64,000 bases of DNA from Ferrovibrio sp. (GCF_017994015.1 NZ_JAGOLP010000014.1:1-64000); one strand, 5' to 3'; positions 33,238 through 44,697 are shown, numbered from the stretch's first letter. The notes: a model not told the origin generated them from the letters alone. Made by a program: numbers and translations.

Positions 33238-33678
33238 ATGCTGAATGCCCTATATAACGAAAAAATCCTTGGTTTTGCGGCACATATTGGCCAGACCGAG
33301 CGGCTTGAGGCACCCGATGCCACGGTGACCCATCACAGCCCGCTCTGCGGCAGCCGGATCACGGTGGATCTCAAGCTTGATGGCGACCGCGTGGTTGGCT
33401 ATGGCCAGCTGGTCAAGGCCTGTGCATTGGGCCAGGCGGCGGCCTCGATTTTCGGCCAGCATGTGGTGGGGCAGGATAGCGCCACGTTGCGCAGCCTGCT
33501 GGCGCGGATGCGGGCAATGCTGAAAGAGGGCGGCCCGGCGCCGGATGGGGAATTTGCCGATCTGGAAGTACTGACCCCGGTGCGCGACCATAAGGCACGC
33601 CACAATGCAGTGCTGCTGCCGTTCGAAGCCACGGTGAAGGCGCTCGATCAGATTGAGGCGGCACGCCAGAAGGCCTGA
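33238..33678 (+). CDS. Iron-sulfur cluster assembly scaffold protein (NifU/IscU-like)
   Basis: The 146-aa protein resembles the NifU N-domain/IscU fold: YNEKILGFAAHIGQTERL, HHSPLCGSRITVDLKLDG (C37), and VKACALGQAAASIFGQHVVG (C62). Two of three IscU cysteines are recognised; the third is absent, so it is a divergent member. The ATG at 33238 is preceded by GGTGAG. It is divergent from hisI, an arrangement I have seen in alphaproteobacterial genomes. Precise role in Fe-S delivery is uncertain. Confidence 0.8.
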   Translation: MLNALYNEKILGFAAHIGQTERLEAPDATVTHHSPLCGSRITVDLKLDGDRVVGYGQLVKACALGQAAASIFGQHVVGQDSATLRSLLARMRAMLKEGGPAPDGEFADLEVLTPVRDHKARHNAVLLPFEATVKALDQIEAARQKA

Positions 33679-33695
33679 ATTTATTCGGCCTGAAT

Positions 33696-34148
33696 TTATG
33701 CTGGCCGGCGTTTCAGCCGATGCAGGCAGTTCACGGTCAGGATCAATTCGCCATGCTGGTTGAAGGTATCATGGCGCATCGTCACCACGCCGCGATCCGG
33801 CCGCGATTGTGAGGCTTTTGCCGCCACCACTTCTGCTTCCACCCGGATCGTATCGCCCGGCCTGAGCGGAAGCAGCCAGCGCAATTCCTCCATGCCGGGC
33901 GAGCCGAGATTGGCCCGGCCAAGTACACCCAGGCGGAAGAACAGCGAAAAGCTGAGCGACAGGGTGTGGAAGCCGGAAGCGATCAGGCCGCCGAATTCGG
34001 TGCCGCGTGCCGCCTCGGTATCAATATGGAAAGGCTGCGGATCATAAACCCGGGCAAAATCCAGGATCATTGCCTCGCTTACCGTCATGCCCGGTGTGCT
34101 GAAACGCTGCCCGGGCAGCAGGTCGTCAAAATACCAGTCTTGCATCAT
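33696..34148 (-). CDS. MaoC-like (R)-specific enoyl-CoA hydratase
   Basis: The 150-aa hot-dog-fold protein contains the hydratase-2 motif: ARVYDPQPFHIDTEAARGTEFGGLIASGFHT, with the catalytic Asp and His. It probably hydrates trans-2-enoyl-CoA. The ATG at 34148 (followed by a second ATG) is preceded by GAGGCAAGGCAGG; an upstream TTG at 34163 is less likely. It follows the EamA gene by 11 bp in the same operon. Confidence 0.9.
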   Translation of the reverse strand: MMQDWYFDDLLPGQRFSTPGMTVSEAMILDFARVYDPQPFHIDTEAARGTEFGGLIASGFHTLSLSFSLFFRLGVLGRANLGSPGMEELRWLLPLRPGDTIRVEAEVVAAKASQSRPDRGVVTMRHDTFNQHGELILTVNCLHRLKRRPA

Positions 34149-34159
34149 CCTGCCTTGCC

Positions 34160-35080
34160 TCAAGCCTGCTGGCCGCGCTGCATGCCGATCCGTGTTGCCA
34201 CCAGGCCGCCCAGCACGATGGCGGTGCCGATGCCTTGCAGCAGCGAAAAATCCTCGCCCAGCACCAGCACGGCGCTGATCAGGGCAAAGACCGGAATGAG
34301 ATAGGAATAGCTGGCGGCGCGCGCCGCACCCAGCCGTGCCACGCCCTCATACCACCACAGATACCCCAGCGCGCCGGCCAGGATCGCAGTATAGCCGAAG
34401 CCGGCCCAGACCCCGGCAGACAGGCTGGCGAGATCGACCCGGTGAATATCCAGCAGGCTGAAGGGCAGCAGCATCAGCGCGCCAAACAGCATCGACCAGG
34501 CGGTAACGCGCAAAGGCCCCATGCTGGCCAGGTAGGGCGGTGCCAGCATCGAATAACTGGCCCAGCAAAGCGCGGTGGCAATGAACAACAGGTCGCCAAC
34601 CACATCGCCACCGGTGATGTTCAGCGCGGTGAGGCTGTTGTTGATGATCAGGAAAACACCGGCAAAGGACACCACCACGCCAGACCAGGCCAGCAAGCCC
34701 GGGCCGCGCTCGCCACGGCTGAGGGCGCGAAGCGCGGTGAACAGCATCACGAAAAGCGGCGAGATGCCAACCAGGATGGCGCCCTTGGAGGCCGAGGTCA
34801 TGGTCAGCCCGTTGGTCCAGAAGAGCTGCATCATGGTGACACCAAGCAGGCCGAGCAGCAGCAGGGCCGGCAGGTCGCGGCGGCGCGGCAAACTCAATCC
34901 CTGGCGCCAGGCCAGCAAACCCATCAGCGCCAGTGCGGCAATGAAATAGCGGATGCCGGCATAGCTGAAGGGTGGCAGGCTGCCCAGCACGTATTTGGCG
35001 GTGGGAAAGGTGTTGCCCCAGATCGCCACTGTCACCAGCAGGTAGAGGTCGCCGGCATTTACGGGCTTCTTTGCAGTCAT
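34160..35080 (-). CDS. DMT-family transporter (EamA domains)
   Basis: The 306-aa protein has ten predicted membrane helices in two EamA repeats. The first begins DLYLLVTVAIWGNTFPTAKYVLGSLPPF; the second begins GDLLFIATALCWASYSMLAPPYLASMGP and ends GEDFSLLQGIGTAIVLGGLVATRIG. Such proteins export metabolites or amino acids. Its ATG overlaps the MFS gene stop (ATGA), so the two transporters are co-translated. Substrate unknown. Confidence 0.92.
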   Translation of the reverse strand: MTAKKPVNAGDLYLLVTVAIWGNTFPTAKYVLGSLPPFSYAGIRYFIAALALMGLLAWRQGLSLPRRRDLPALLLLGLLGVTMMQLFWTNGLTMTSASKGAILVGISPLFVMLFTALRALSRGERGPGLLAWSGVVVSFAGVFLIINNSLTALNITGGDVVGDLLFIATALCWASYSMLAPPYLASMGPLRVTAWSMLFGALMLLPFSLLDIHRVDLASLSAGVWAGFGYTAILAGALGYLWWYEGVARLGAARAASYSYLIPVFALISAVLVLGEDFSLLQGIGTAIVLGGLVATRIGMQRGQQA

Positions 35081-36312
35081 GTCGGCTGCTCCAATTTACG
35101 TTCCTGGCGCCGCAATAGCAGCGCCAGGGTGAAGCCGAGCAGGGCGCAGAGCGGCAGCAGCCAGCGTCCCTGTTGCCAGCCGCCCAATGCCGCCACAGCG
35201 GCGGCCAGGCCGGGCGGGCCGAGGAATGAACCGATATTCGAGAGCTGCACCACCAGGCCGTTCAGCGTGGCAATCTCGCCGCCACCGCGGGCATGCAGCG
35301 GCACACCGGCCAGTACCGTGGCCGGCACACTGCCGCCGCAACCGGAAAACGCCATGCCGAGCAGCACTGCCAGCCAGGGATTGGCTTGTGGCCCCAGCCC
35401 GAAGATGAACAGCCCGAACACGCTCATCGCTAGCGGCACACCGGCTAGTATGGCGCCGCGCGGCACACCATGTTGCAACAGGAAAGCGGCGCTCAGGCTG
35501 CCGCAGGCATTGGCGATCACCACCAGGGCGCCGGCCAGGCCGATACTGCCGGTGCTCAACTGGCCGCTTTCGGCCAGGTAGCTCGGCAGCCAGGTGATAA
35601 CGGCAAACCATTGTGTGGTGTAGCAGGCAAAGCAGCCGGCCATCAGCCAGGGGCCGGGCCGGCGCAGCGCATGCCAGCGCGGGCCACCACTGGCCGCGCT
35701 GGCTGGCGCCGCTGCCTGCTTAGGCTGGCGCAGCAGTACCAGCAAGGCCAGGGCCAGCAGCAGCGCCGCCATCATCAGCCAGACCGGGCGCCAGCCGCCG
35801 GCCAAAGCCGCCAGTGGCGGCGCCAGCAGCATGCCCAGCGCCACGCCGGTTGGCATGTAGGCGCCCCAGATGCCGAGCCAGAAACGCTGCCGCGTCGCTC
35901 CTGCGCCATGCGTGATCGCCACCGGCGCGGCCACCACGGTCAGCACAAAACCCAGCCCTTCCACCATGCGGCCAAGCAGCAGGCCGCCGGCCATATCGGC
36001 GGCAGCGCCGAGCAGGTTGCCGAGGCCGAGCAGCGCAAGGCCCAAAGCAATGGTGCGCCGGCTGCCAAAACGGTTGCTGGCCAGGCCGGCCAGCACGCCG
36101 CCCAGCGCCGCCAGGATCGAGAAGGAAGAGGCGACCAGCCCAGCCAGCACCAGGCCAAGGCCAAATTCTTCCCGCAGGCCGGGCAGCAGCGGCGGCAGTT
36201 TGCCCACCTGCATGCTGGTGCAGATGCCGGCCGCCAGCGCCAGCAGCACAACGCCACGGTCGAAAGCGGCAGGTGCGGCGGAAACCGCATGCTGGCCTTG
36301 CGAAAATTGCAA
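35077..36312 (-). CDS. MFS transporter
   Basis: The 411-aa protein has about twelve membrane helices. The N-half includes GLREEFGLGLVLAGLVASSFSILAALGGVLAGLASNRFGSRRTIALGLALLG, the loop 2-3 signature region of the major facilitator superfamily. The start is tentative: TTG at 36312 is preceded by GGGAG at good spacing, while a TTG at 36330 lies in the tail of the terminator at 36332-36356. No substrate clue beyond coupling to an EamA transporter. Confidence 0.88.
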   Translation of the reverse strand: MQFSQGQHAVSAAPAAFDRGVVLLALAAGICTSMQVGKLPPLLPGLREEFGLGLVLAGLVASSFSILAALGGVLAGLASNRFGSRRTIALGLALLGLGNLLGAAADMAGGLLLGRMVEGLGFVLTVVAAPVAITHGAGATRQRFWLGIWGAYMPTGVALGMLLAPPLAALAGGWRPVWLMMAALLLALALLVLLRQPKQAAAPASAASGGPRWHALRRPGPWLMAGCFACYTTQWFAVITWLPSYLAESGQLSTGSIGLAGALVVIANACGSLSAAFLLQHGVPRGAILAGVPLAMSVFGLFIFGLGPQANPWLAVLLGMAFSGCGGSVPATVLAGVPLHARGGGEIATLNGLVVQLSNIGSFLGPPGLAAAVAALGGWQQGRWLLPLCALLGFTLALLLRRQERKLEQPT

Positions 36313-36331
36313 CCCTGGCTCCCAAAACAAA

Positions 36332-36356
36332 GACGGCAGGGGAAACCCCTGCCGTC
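36332..36356 (-). terminator. Terminator after the substrate-binding protein gene
   Basis: GACGGCAGGGG and CCCCTGCCGTC form a perfect 11-bp stem with a 3-nt loop. On the minus strand TTTGTTTT follows. It separates the binding-protein gene from the MFS operon. Confidence 0.92.
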
Positions 36357-36419
36357 GCTACGCTCTGCTGGTGTCTATAGCCGATTTTCAGCGGCGCGTC
36401 ACTTGCCGCCGAATTTGCC

Positions 36420-37448
36420 TTACTTGAACGGCATCATGCGCTCGGCCTTGGGCGGCAGATACGCATCGGTGAACAATTCGTCGGCCTTGGGCGCACGGTC
36501 GAGACCAAAGGAAGCGGCCACGGCTTCCGCCGAGCGGGTCAGGCGCGCCGGATCAATGCCGCCAAAGCCGTTCTCCTTGACCCAGGGGGTCATCACGTTC
36601 TTCTCCAGCGACAGGTTGAGGCGCTCCAGTTCCAGCACATCGTCGGTCAGGCCGTCGCGGGTCTTGGCAGCCATGGCACCCAGTTTCGGATCGGCCGCAA
36701 TCTCCTTCCAAGCCTTGATGGTGGCCTTGACGAAACCCTTGATGGCATTCGGATTGGCCTGCATGAAAGCCGGCGAGGCGATCACCGCATTGCCGTAGAA
36801 ATCCATGCCGAAATCGGCATAGAAAAACACCTGCACGTCCTTCGGATCGACGCCGATCTTCTTCAGATCAAGCAGCGACGAGAAGAAATGCCCGGTGATG
36901 AAATCGACGCTGCCATTCTTCAGGCTCGGCTCACGCAGCGCCGGCGCCAGATTGACCGTCTGCACCTTGGCCTTGTCGATGCCGGTCTTGGCGGCGAAGG
37001 CCGGGAACAGCTTGAACGAGGCGTCGAAAACCGGGGCGCCGAGCTTCTTGCCTTCCATATCCTTCGGCGTCTTGATGCCGGAAGACTTGAGCGCATAGGC
37101 GCCGAAAGGCGGGGCGTCGTAGCCCATCATCACCGCCTTCACCTGCTGGTTCGGGTTTTTCACATTGTATTCGATCAGCGCGTTGATATCGGCGAAGCCC
37201 ATCTCATAGGCGCCGGTGGCGACACGCTGCAAGGCGCCGGCCGAACCCTGGCCGGCATCCAGCGTCACATCCAGGCCCTCGGCTTTGTAATAGCCCTTCT
37301 GCTCGGCATAGAGGAAGGCCGAGGTCGGACCCTGGAAAGCCCAGTCGAGGGTGAATTTGAACTTGGTCTGCGCTTCCGCCTGGCCGATGGCCGAGAAGGC
37401 CAGGCCAACGCCGAGAACGGCTGCCGAAAGCTTGAGCATGGTGGTCAT
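36420..37448 (-). CDS. ABC transporter substrate-binding protein, NMT1/ThiY-like
   Basis: The 342-aa periplasmic protein has a signal peptide (LSAAVLGVGLAFSAIGQAEAQ). Its domain starts KFKFTLDWAFQGPTSAFLYAEQKGYYKAEGLDVTLDAGQGS, typical of NMT1-type proteins that bind thiamine precursors, nitrate/taurine or pyrimidines. The ATG at 37448 follows GGGGAGA. No permease or ATPase gene lies beside it, so it must work with components elsewhere or act alone. Confidence 0.9.
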   Translation of the reverse strand: MTTMLKLSAAVLGVGLAFSAIGQAEAQTKFKFTLDWAFQGPTSAFLYAEQKGYYKAEGLDVTLDAGQGSAGALQRVATGAYEMGFADINALIEYNVKNPNQQVKAVMMGYDAPPFGAYALKSSGIKTPKDMEGKKLGAPVFDASFKLFPAFAAKTGIDKAKVQTVNLAPALREPSLKNGSVDFITGHFFSSLLDLKKIGVDPKDVQVFFYADFGMDFYGNAVIASPAFMQANPNAIKGFVKATIKAWKEIAADPKLGAMAAKTRDGLTDDVLELERLNLSLEKNVMTPWVKENGFGGIDPARLTRSAEAVAASFGLDRAPKADELFTDAYLPPKAERMMPFK

Positions 37449-39006
<1,558 letters not shown>

Positions 39007-39037
39007 TAGCAGCCTTGGCTGCGCCCCTGCATAGGAC

Positions 39038-39082
39038 GAAGGCTGCCCCAGCGGAAAGCGCCGGGGCAGCCTTCGCTGTTTT
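39038..39082 (+). terminator. Terminator after the aminotransferase gene
   Basis: GAAGGCTGCCCC (39038-39049) pairs perfectly with GGGGCAGCCTTC (39063-39074), followed by GCTGTTTT. Confidence 0.88.
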
Positions 39083-39205
39083 CGTGACCGCCATCACGCA
39101 GCCATCAGGCGCGGCGGTTTTTCCCCAAATCATCGCTTTGTGTCGCCCGGCAGCAATGCTAAACGGGCGCAACAGGGATACGCGCGACGCAATAAGGCCG
39201 GAACG

Positions 39206-39484
39206 ATGCCGACGACAGTGAAGAAACGCTCCGTCGTCGTTGGCGGGCATCGTACCAGCATTTCGCTTGAGCGCGCTTTCTGGCAGGCGCTACGCCAGCT
39301 CGCCACTATCGAGGGCAAGACCATCAATCAGATGGTCAGCGAGATCGATGCAGCGCGCAGCGGCAATCTGTCGAGTGCGATCCGGGTCTATATCCTGGCG
39401 CGCGCGCGCCAGGGTGAATTGCCGCCCGCTGCGCTGGATGTCGGAGACACGCTCTCCGACGAGGACGAAGACGACGGGGAATAG
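39206..39484 (+). CDS. Ribbon-helix-helix domain protein
   Basis: The 92-aa protein reads KKRSVVVGGHRTSISLERAFWQALRQLATIEGKTINQMVSEIDAARSGNLSSAIRVYILARARQ, matching the alphaproteobacterial ribbon-helix-helix family (RHH_4 type). An acidic tail follows (LSDEDEDDGE). The ATG at 39206 is chosen because the domain starts there. It may be a small DNA-binding regulator. It lies 45 bp upstream of an RND efflux pair and could control it. Confidence 0.8.
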   Translation: MPTTVKKRSVVVGGHRTSISLERAFWQALRQLATIEGKTINQMVSEIDAARSGNLSSAIRVYILARARQGELPPAALDVGDTLSDEDEDDGE

Positions 39485-39529
39485 CGGCGCCGCCGGTCTC
39501 GGTGCCGCGTCAGACGCGGAGACGAGAAT

Positions 39530-40618
39530 ATGCGCGCGCTTTCAGCCCTTGCCCTGCTGGCCAGTTTTGGCCTTGCTGCCTGCGATCAGCCGCCGCCGCC
39601 GCCCGAGCCGATCCGCCCGGTGCGGGTTGCCACCGTCACACCACAGGCCTTTGAGGGCCGCTCCACCTATACCGGCGAAGTGCGCGCCCGCTATGAAACC
39701 AATGTCGCCTTCCGCATTGGCGGCAAGATCGTGGCGCGTTATGTCGAGATCGGTTCCGAGGTCAAGAAGGGCACGCTGCTGGCGCGGCTTGATCCCGAAG
39801 ATACCCGGCTGGCGATTGAGAATGCCCGCGCCCAGGTGAATGCGGCGCAGGCCGATCACAATCAGGCGCAGATTGACCTGGCGCGGTATCGCAAGCTGTA
39901 TGAAACAAAGGTGATCAGCCAGGCCGAGATCGACCGGCGCGGCACCGTGGCGGATTCCGCCGCCGCGCGGCTGGAAAGCGCCCGCTCGCAATTGCGCGTG
40001 ACGCAGAACCAAATGGCCTATACCGAATTGAATGCCGATGCCGATGGCGTCATCACCTCGATTGCGGTGGAAGCCGGCCAGGTGGTTTCAGCCGGCCAGA
40101 CCGTGTTGCGCCTGGCGCGGCCGGAAGAAAAGGAAGTGGTTTTCAATGTTGCCGAGAACCGCCTGGATGAATTGCGCGGCGCCTCGGCAATCCGTATCAG
40201 CCTGTGGGCGCAGCCCGACCAGACCTATGCCGGCGTGGTGCGCGAAATTGCGCCCGGCGCCGATCCGGTGACGCGCACCTATGCGGTGAAGGTGAGTGTG
40301 CAGAATGCACCTGCCGCAATGCGGCTGGGCATGACCGCCAGTGTGGCGATCCTGCGGCGCGGAGACGAAGGCATGGTGGCGTTGCCACTTTCGGCGCTTT
40401 ATCAGGAGAAGGACAAGCCGGCGGTGTGGGTGTTCGATCCGGCCAGCGAAACCGTGGCATTGCGGCCGGTGCAGGTTTCTTCCTATGTCGAACGCTATGT
40501 GCTGATCAAGGATGGCCTCAAGCGTGGCGAGAAGGTTGTGACCGCCGGGGTGCATAAGCTGATCCCGAACCAGAAGGTGCGGCTGCTGCCGGAAGCCGGC
40601 CAGGAGAGCAAGTCGTGA
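39530..40618 (+). CDS. RND efflux periplasmic adaptor (membrane fusion lipoprotein)
   Basis: The 362-aa protein has a lipobox ending LAAC (C18). The adaptor features follow in order: barrel-sandwich half (YTGEVRARYETNVAFRIGGKIVARYVEIGSEVKKGTLLARLDPEDT), an alpha-hairpin around residues 100-155, and ADADGVITSIAVEAGQVVSAGQTVLRL. It links the inner-membrane pump to an outer-membrane channel. The last four bases (GTGA) overlap the start of the pump gene. No outer-membrane TolC-type gene is adjacent. Confidence 0.93.
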   Translation: MRALSALALLASFGLAACDQPPPPPEPIRPVRVATVTPQAFEGRSTYTGEVRARYETNVAFRIGGKIVARYVEIGSEVKKGTLLARLDPEDTRLAIENARAQVNAAQADHNQAQIDLARYRKLYETKVISQAEIDRRGTVADSAAARLESARSQLRVTQNQMAYTELNADADGVITSIAVEAGQVVSAGQTVLRLARPEEKEVVFNVAENRLDELRGASAIRISLWAQPDQTYAGVVREIAPGADPVTRTYAVKVSVQNAPAAMRLGMTASVAILRRGDEGMVALPLSALYQEKDKPAVWVFDPASETVALRPVQVSSYVERYVLIKDGLKRGEKVVTAGVHKLIPNQKVRLLPEAGQESKS

Positions 40619-43600
40619 GCCAGACTGATCTGGAGCGCGGCAATCTTTCCGCCTGGGCGCTGAAGCATCCCTCGCTGATCGGCTTCCTGATCGTGGTGCT
40701 GCTGCTGTCTGGTGCCATGTCGTATTTCAGCCTGGGGCGGGCGGAAGACCCGGATTTCACCTTCAAGCTGATGATCGTGCGCACCAACTGGCCCGGCGCC
40801 ACGGCGCGCGAGATGGAATTGCAGGTTACCGACAAGATCGAGAAGAAACTTCAGGAAACACCCTGGCTCAGCCATGTGATGAGTTATTCCAAGGCGGGTG
40901 AATCCACCGTCTATGTGGTGCTGCGCGATGATACGCCGCCGAAGCAGGTGGAGGGCGTATGGTATCAGGTGCGCAAGAAGGTCAACGATATTCGGCATAC
41001 CCTGCCACAGGGCAGCCAGGGGCCATTTTTCAACGATGAATTCGGTGACACATTCGGCACCATCTATGCCTTCACCTCGGATGGTTTCACGCATCGCGAA
41101 TTGAAGGATTATGTTGAGGATGTGCGCGAGGAATTGCTGCGTATCCGCGATGTGGGCAAGGCCGATCTGCTCGGTGTGCAGCCCGAGCGTATCTATATCG
41201 AATTCTCCAACAAGAAGCTGGCCAGCCTGGGTGTTTCGCCACAGCAGATCATGGATGTGGTGCAGCAGCAGAATTCGCAGGCCGCTTCCGGCATTGTGCA
41301 GACCGCTTCTGATCGCATCTACACCCGTGTCTCAGGTGATTTCCAGGATGTGCGGGCGCTGACCGAATTGTCGATCCAGGCCAATGGCCGCCTGCTGCGG
41401 CTGGGCGATATCGCCGAGATCAAGCGCGACTATGTTGATCCACCCTCGGCGCAGTTCCGTTATAATGGCGAACCGGCCATCGGCCTTGCCATCTCGATGG
41501 CCAAGGGCGGCAACATGATCCAGCTTGGCGAACGCCTGAAGCCGGTGCTGGCGCAGATCAAGGCCAATATGCCGATTGGCATTGATGTGCATCAGGTCGC
41601 CGATCAGCCCGAAGTGGTGCAGCGCAGTATCGACGAATTCATGAAGGTGCTGCTCGAAGCCGTGGTTATTGTGCTCGGCGTCAGTTTCCTCAGCCTCGGT
41701 CTGCGTTCCGGCCTGGTGGTGGCACTCTGTATCCCGCTGGTGCTGGCGATCACCTTTGTCTGCATGCAGATATTCGGCATCGACTTCCAGCGCATTTCGC
41801 TCGGCGCGCTGATTATCGCGCTGGGCCTGCTGGTGGATGATGCGATTATCGCGGTGGAGATGATGCAGGTGAAGATGGAGCAGGGCTGGGATCGCTTCAA
41901 GGCGGCCAGCTTCGCCTATAAATCCACCGCCTTCCCGATGCTCACCGGCACGCTGATCACCGCTGCTGGCTTTGTGCCAGTGGGCTTCGCCAAATCCTCA
42001 GCCGGCGAATACACGTTTTCGATTTTCGCCGTCGTCACGATTTCGCTGGTGGTGTCGTGGATCGTGGCAGTGATTTTCACGCCGTTTATCGGCTTCAAGC
42101 TGCTGCCCAGCCCGAAGCCCGGCCATGCCCATGACGACCTGCACAAGCGCGGTGTCTATGCCTATATCCGGCCGGTCATCGCCTGGTGCGTGCGTTTCAA
42201 GTGGGTGGTGATTGTCATCACGCTGGGCTTCTTTGCCCTGTCGGTGTTCGGCTTCAAGTTTGTGCAGCAGCAGTTTTTCCCCAGTTCCAACCGGCCCGAA
42301 TTGATGGTGGATTTGCGTCTGCCGCAGGGCGCCAGCATTGCCGCCACCCAGGTGGAAGCCGAGAAGCTGGAAGCGATGCTGAAGGGCGATCCGGATATCG
42401 AGAATTTCACCAGCTATATCGGCAGCGGCGCGCCGCGCTTTTATCTGCCGCTGGATATCCAGTTGCCGAATGATAATTTCGCCCAGATCGTGGTGCTGAC
42501 CAAGGGCGATGCAGAGCGCGAACGGCTGCGCACCAAGCTGATCCAGGCTTTCCAGGAGGATTTCACGCTGCTGCGTGGCCGTGTCAACCGGCTGGAAAAC
42601 GGCCCGCCGGTCGGCTTTCCGGTGCAGTTCCGCATCAGCGGGCCAGACCCGATGGAAGTGCGCCGCATTGCCTTCCAGGTCGCCGATGTGATGCGCGCCA
42701 ATCAGAATACCCGCGATGTGAATCTGGATTGGAACGAACTCAGCAAAACCGTGCGGCTGGATGTTGACCAGGCCAAGGCGCGCCTGCTGGGCATCTCATC
42801 GCAGGATTTGGCGGCGGCGCTGAATGCGGCGCTCTCCGGCGTCACCATCACACAATATCGCGAAGGCAAGGAATTGATTGACGTGGTGGCGCGTGCCGAG
42901 GCGGCGGAACGGCTCAGCCTGTCCGGCATCAAGGATCTGAATGTTGGTGGCTCGGGCGACAATGCCCGCTCGGTGCCGCTGACCCAGGTGGCCGAGGTGC
43001 GCTATGCGCTGGAGGAGGGCATCATCTGGCGCCGTGATCGCCAGCCGGTGATTACCGCGCGCGCCGATGTGGTGGATGGCATCCAGGCGCCGGTGGTTTC
43101 GACCCAGATCGAGCCGTTGCTGAACGATCTGCGCAAGCAACTTCTGCCGGGCTATCGCATCGTGATGGGCGGTGCCATCGAGGAAAGCGCCAAGGGCAAT
43201 GCCTCGCTGGCCGCCGTGATGCCGGTGATGGTGCTGATCATGGTCACGCTGCTGATGATCCAGTTGCAATCCGTGTCGCGCATGCTGCTGGTGCTGCTCA
43301 CCGCGCCGCTCGGCCTGATCGGCATCACCGCCGCTCTGCTGCTGTTCAATGTGCCGTTCGGCTTTGTTGCGCTGCTTGGCGCGATTGCCCTGGCCGGCAT
43401 GATCATGCGCAATTCGGTGATCCTGGTGGATCAGATCGAGCAGGATATCCGCGCCGGCCATGCCGCGTTTGAGGCCATCGTGGATGCCACCATGCGGCGT
43501 TTCCGCCCGATCATGCTCACCGCGCTGGCCGCTATCCTGGCGATGATCCCGCTGTCACGCTCGAATTTCTGGGGGCCGATGGCGGTGGCGATCATGGGCG

Positions 43601-43692
43601 GCCTGGCGGTGGCCACGCTGCTTACCGTGCTGTTCCTGCCGGCGCTTTATGCCGCCTGGTTCCGCGTCAAGCCGGAGAAAGCTCCGGCCTGA
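40615..43692 (+). CDS. RND efflux pump, inner-membrane transporter
   Basis: The 1025-aa proton-driven pump has twelve membrane helices with two large periplasmic loops. The proton-relay Asp pair is near residues 407-408 in GLLVDDAIIAVEMM. Other AcrB-family segments include SMAKGGNMIQLGERLKPVL, FPMLTGTLITAAGFVPVGFA and the C-terminal LGAIALAGMIMRNSVILVDQIEQ. It starts at the GTG overlapping the adaptor stop. The subgroup is divergent from the AcrB drug pumps; substrates cannot be told. Confidence 0.95.
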   Translation: MSQTDLERGNLSAWALKHPSLIGFLIVVLLLSGAMSYFSLGRAEDPDFTFKLMIVRTNWPGATAREMELQVTDKIEKKLQETPWLSHVMSYSKAGESTVYVVLRDDTPPKQVEGVWYQVRKKVNDIRHTLPQGSQGPFFNDEFGDTFGTIYAFTSDGFTHRELKDYVEDVREELLRIRDVGKADLLGVQPERIYIEFSNKKLASLGVSPQQIMDVVQQQNSQAASGIVQTASDRIYTRVSGDFQDVRALTELSIQANGRLLRLGDIAEIKRDYVDPPSAQFRYNGEPAIGLAISMAKGGNMIQLGERLKPVLAQIKANMPIGIDVHQVADQPEVVQRSIDEFMKVLLEAVVIVLGVSFLSLGLRSGLVVALCIPLVLAITFVCMQIFGIDFQRISLGALIIALGLLVDDAIIAVEMMQVKMEQGWDRFKAASFAYKSTAFPMLTGTLITAAGFVPVGFAKSSAGEYTFSIFAVVTISLVVSWIVAVIFTPFIGFKLLPSPKPGHAHDDLHKRGVYAYIRPVIAWCVRFKWVVIVITLGFFALSVFGFKFVQQQFFPSSNRPELMVDLRLPQGASIAATQVEAEKLEAMLKGDPDIENFTSYIGSGAPRFYLPLDIQLPNDNFAQIVVLTKGDAERERLRTKLIQAFQEDFTLLRGRVNRLENGPPVGFPVQFRISGPDPMEVRRIAFQVADVMRANQNTRDVNLDWNELSKTVRLDVDQAKARLLGISSQDLAAALNAALSGVTITQYREGKELIDVVARAEAAERLSLSGIKDLNVGGSGDNARSVPLTQVAEVRYALEEGIIWRRDRQPVITARADVVDGIQAPVVSTQIEPLLNDLRKQLLPGYRIVMGGAIEESAKGNASLAAVMPVMVLIMVTLLMIQLQSVSRMLLVLLTAPLGLIGITAALLLFNVPFGFVALLGAIALAGMIMRNSVILVDQIEQDIRAGHAAFEAIVDATMRRFRPIMLTALAAILAMIPLSRSNFWGPMAVAIMGGLAVATLLTVLFLPALYAAWFRVKPEKAPA

Positions 43693-43696
43693 GAGA

Positions 43697-44695
43697 TCAG
43701 GCCTGATCGTTCAGGTGGCAGGCACTGAGCCGGTTCGGTGCCACCTCACGCAACACAGGCTTTTCCGCCTTGCAGCGCGGCATGGCATGCGGGCAGCGCG
43801 GATGGAAATGGCAGCCGCTGGGCGGTTCCAGCGGTGAGGGGATTTCGCCGCTGATCGGCGTGTAGTCGCGTCGCTTGGCCACCAGCTTCGGCGCTTCCGC
43901 CAGCAAAGCCTGAGTATAGGGATGATTGGCGCCCTTGAACAATTCCTCGGTCGGCGCGCTTTCCACCACGCGGCCGAGATACATGATCACCACGCGGTCG
44001 GAGAGATGCTCCACCACCGCCAGGTTATGGCTGATGAACAGGTAGGTCAGGTTAAGCTGTTCGCGCAGGTCCATGAACAGGTTCAGCACCTGGGCCTGGA
44101 TCGACACATCGAGCGCCGCCACGGCTTCGTCGCAAACGATGAAGCGCGGTTTCACGGCCAGGGCGCGGGCGATGCCGATGCGCTGGCGTTGGCCGCCAGA
44201 GAATTGATGCGGGAAACGCTTCTTGTAGCGCGGATCAAGGCCGACTTGCAGCAGCATGGCCTCCACATAGGCATCCTGCTCGTTGCGCTTGATCAGATCA
44301 TGCGCCAGCGGCGCCTCGCCGATGATGTCCTCCACCCGCATGCGCGGATTGAGCGAAGCATAGGGGTCCTGGAAGATCATCTGCACGGCGAGCTTGTAGG
44401 CCCTGCGCTCGGCCGCGCTCATCGTGGCGATATCCTTGCCCTCGAAACGCATGCTGCCTTCGGTGACATCCATGATGCCGGCAACGATGCGGCCCAGCGT
44501 GCTCTTGCCGCAGCCGCTTTCGCCCACCAGGCCAACCACTTCGCCATGCTTCACGCTCAGCGAAACGCCATCCACCGCATGTACGGCGCGTTCCTGCATG
44601 CCGGCGCCCAGCAGGTTGGCCAGCTTGGCGGCAAAATCCAGCTTCCAGACGAAGCGCTTCGAGATATTCTCAAGATCAAGCATGGTGGTTGACAT
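43697..44695 (-). CDS. Oligopeptide/dipeptide ABC transporter ATPase (DppF-like)
   Basis: The 332-aa protein has Walker [15 protein letters not shown], signature [15 protein letters not shown], Walker [16 protein letters not shown], and the oligo_HPY C-terminal domain with [20 protein letters not shown], whose cysteines may hold an Fe-S cluster as known for this family. It pairs with the adjacent ATPase gene to power peptide or nickel uptake. It lies four bases from the convergent RND stop. Confidence 0.94.
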   Translation of the reverse strand: MSTTMLDLENISKRFVWKLDFAAKLANLLGAGMQERAVHAVDGVSLSVKHGEVVGLVGESGCGKSTLGRIVAGIMDVTEGSMRFEGKDIATMSAAERRAYKLAVQMIFQDPYASLNPRMRVEDIIGEAPLAHDLIKRNEQDAYVEAMLLQVGLDPRYKKRFPHQFSGGQRQRIGIARALAVKPRFIVCDEAVAALDVSIQAQVLNLFMDLREQLNLTYLFISHNLAVVEHLSDRVVIMYLGRVVESAPTEELFKGANHPYTQALLAEAPKLVAKRRDYTPISGEIPSPLEPPSGCHFHPRCPHAMPRCKAEKPVLREVAPNRLSACHLNDQA

Positions 44696-44697
44696 CG

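Noticed and set aside
34235..36798. Two long plus-strand frames (448 and 442 aa) over the EamA and MFS genes
   Set aside because: Low-complexity Gln/Ala/Gly/Arg sequence opposite clear membrane proteins; shadow frames.
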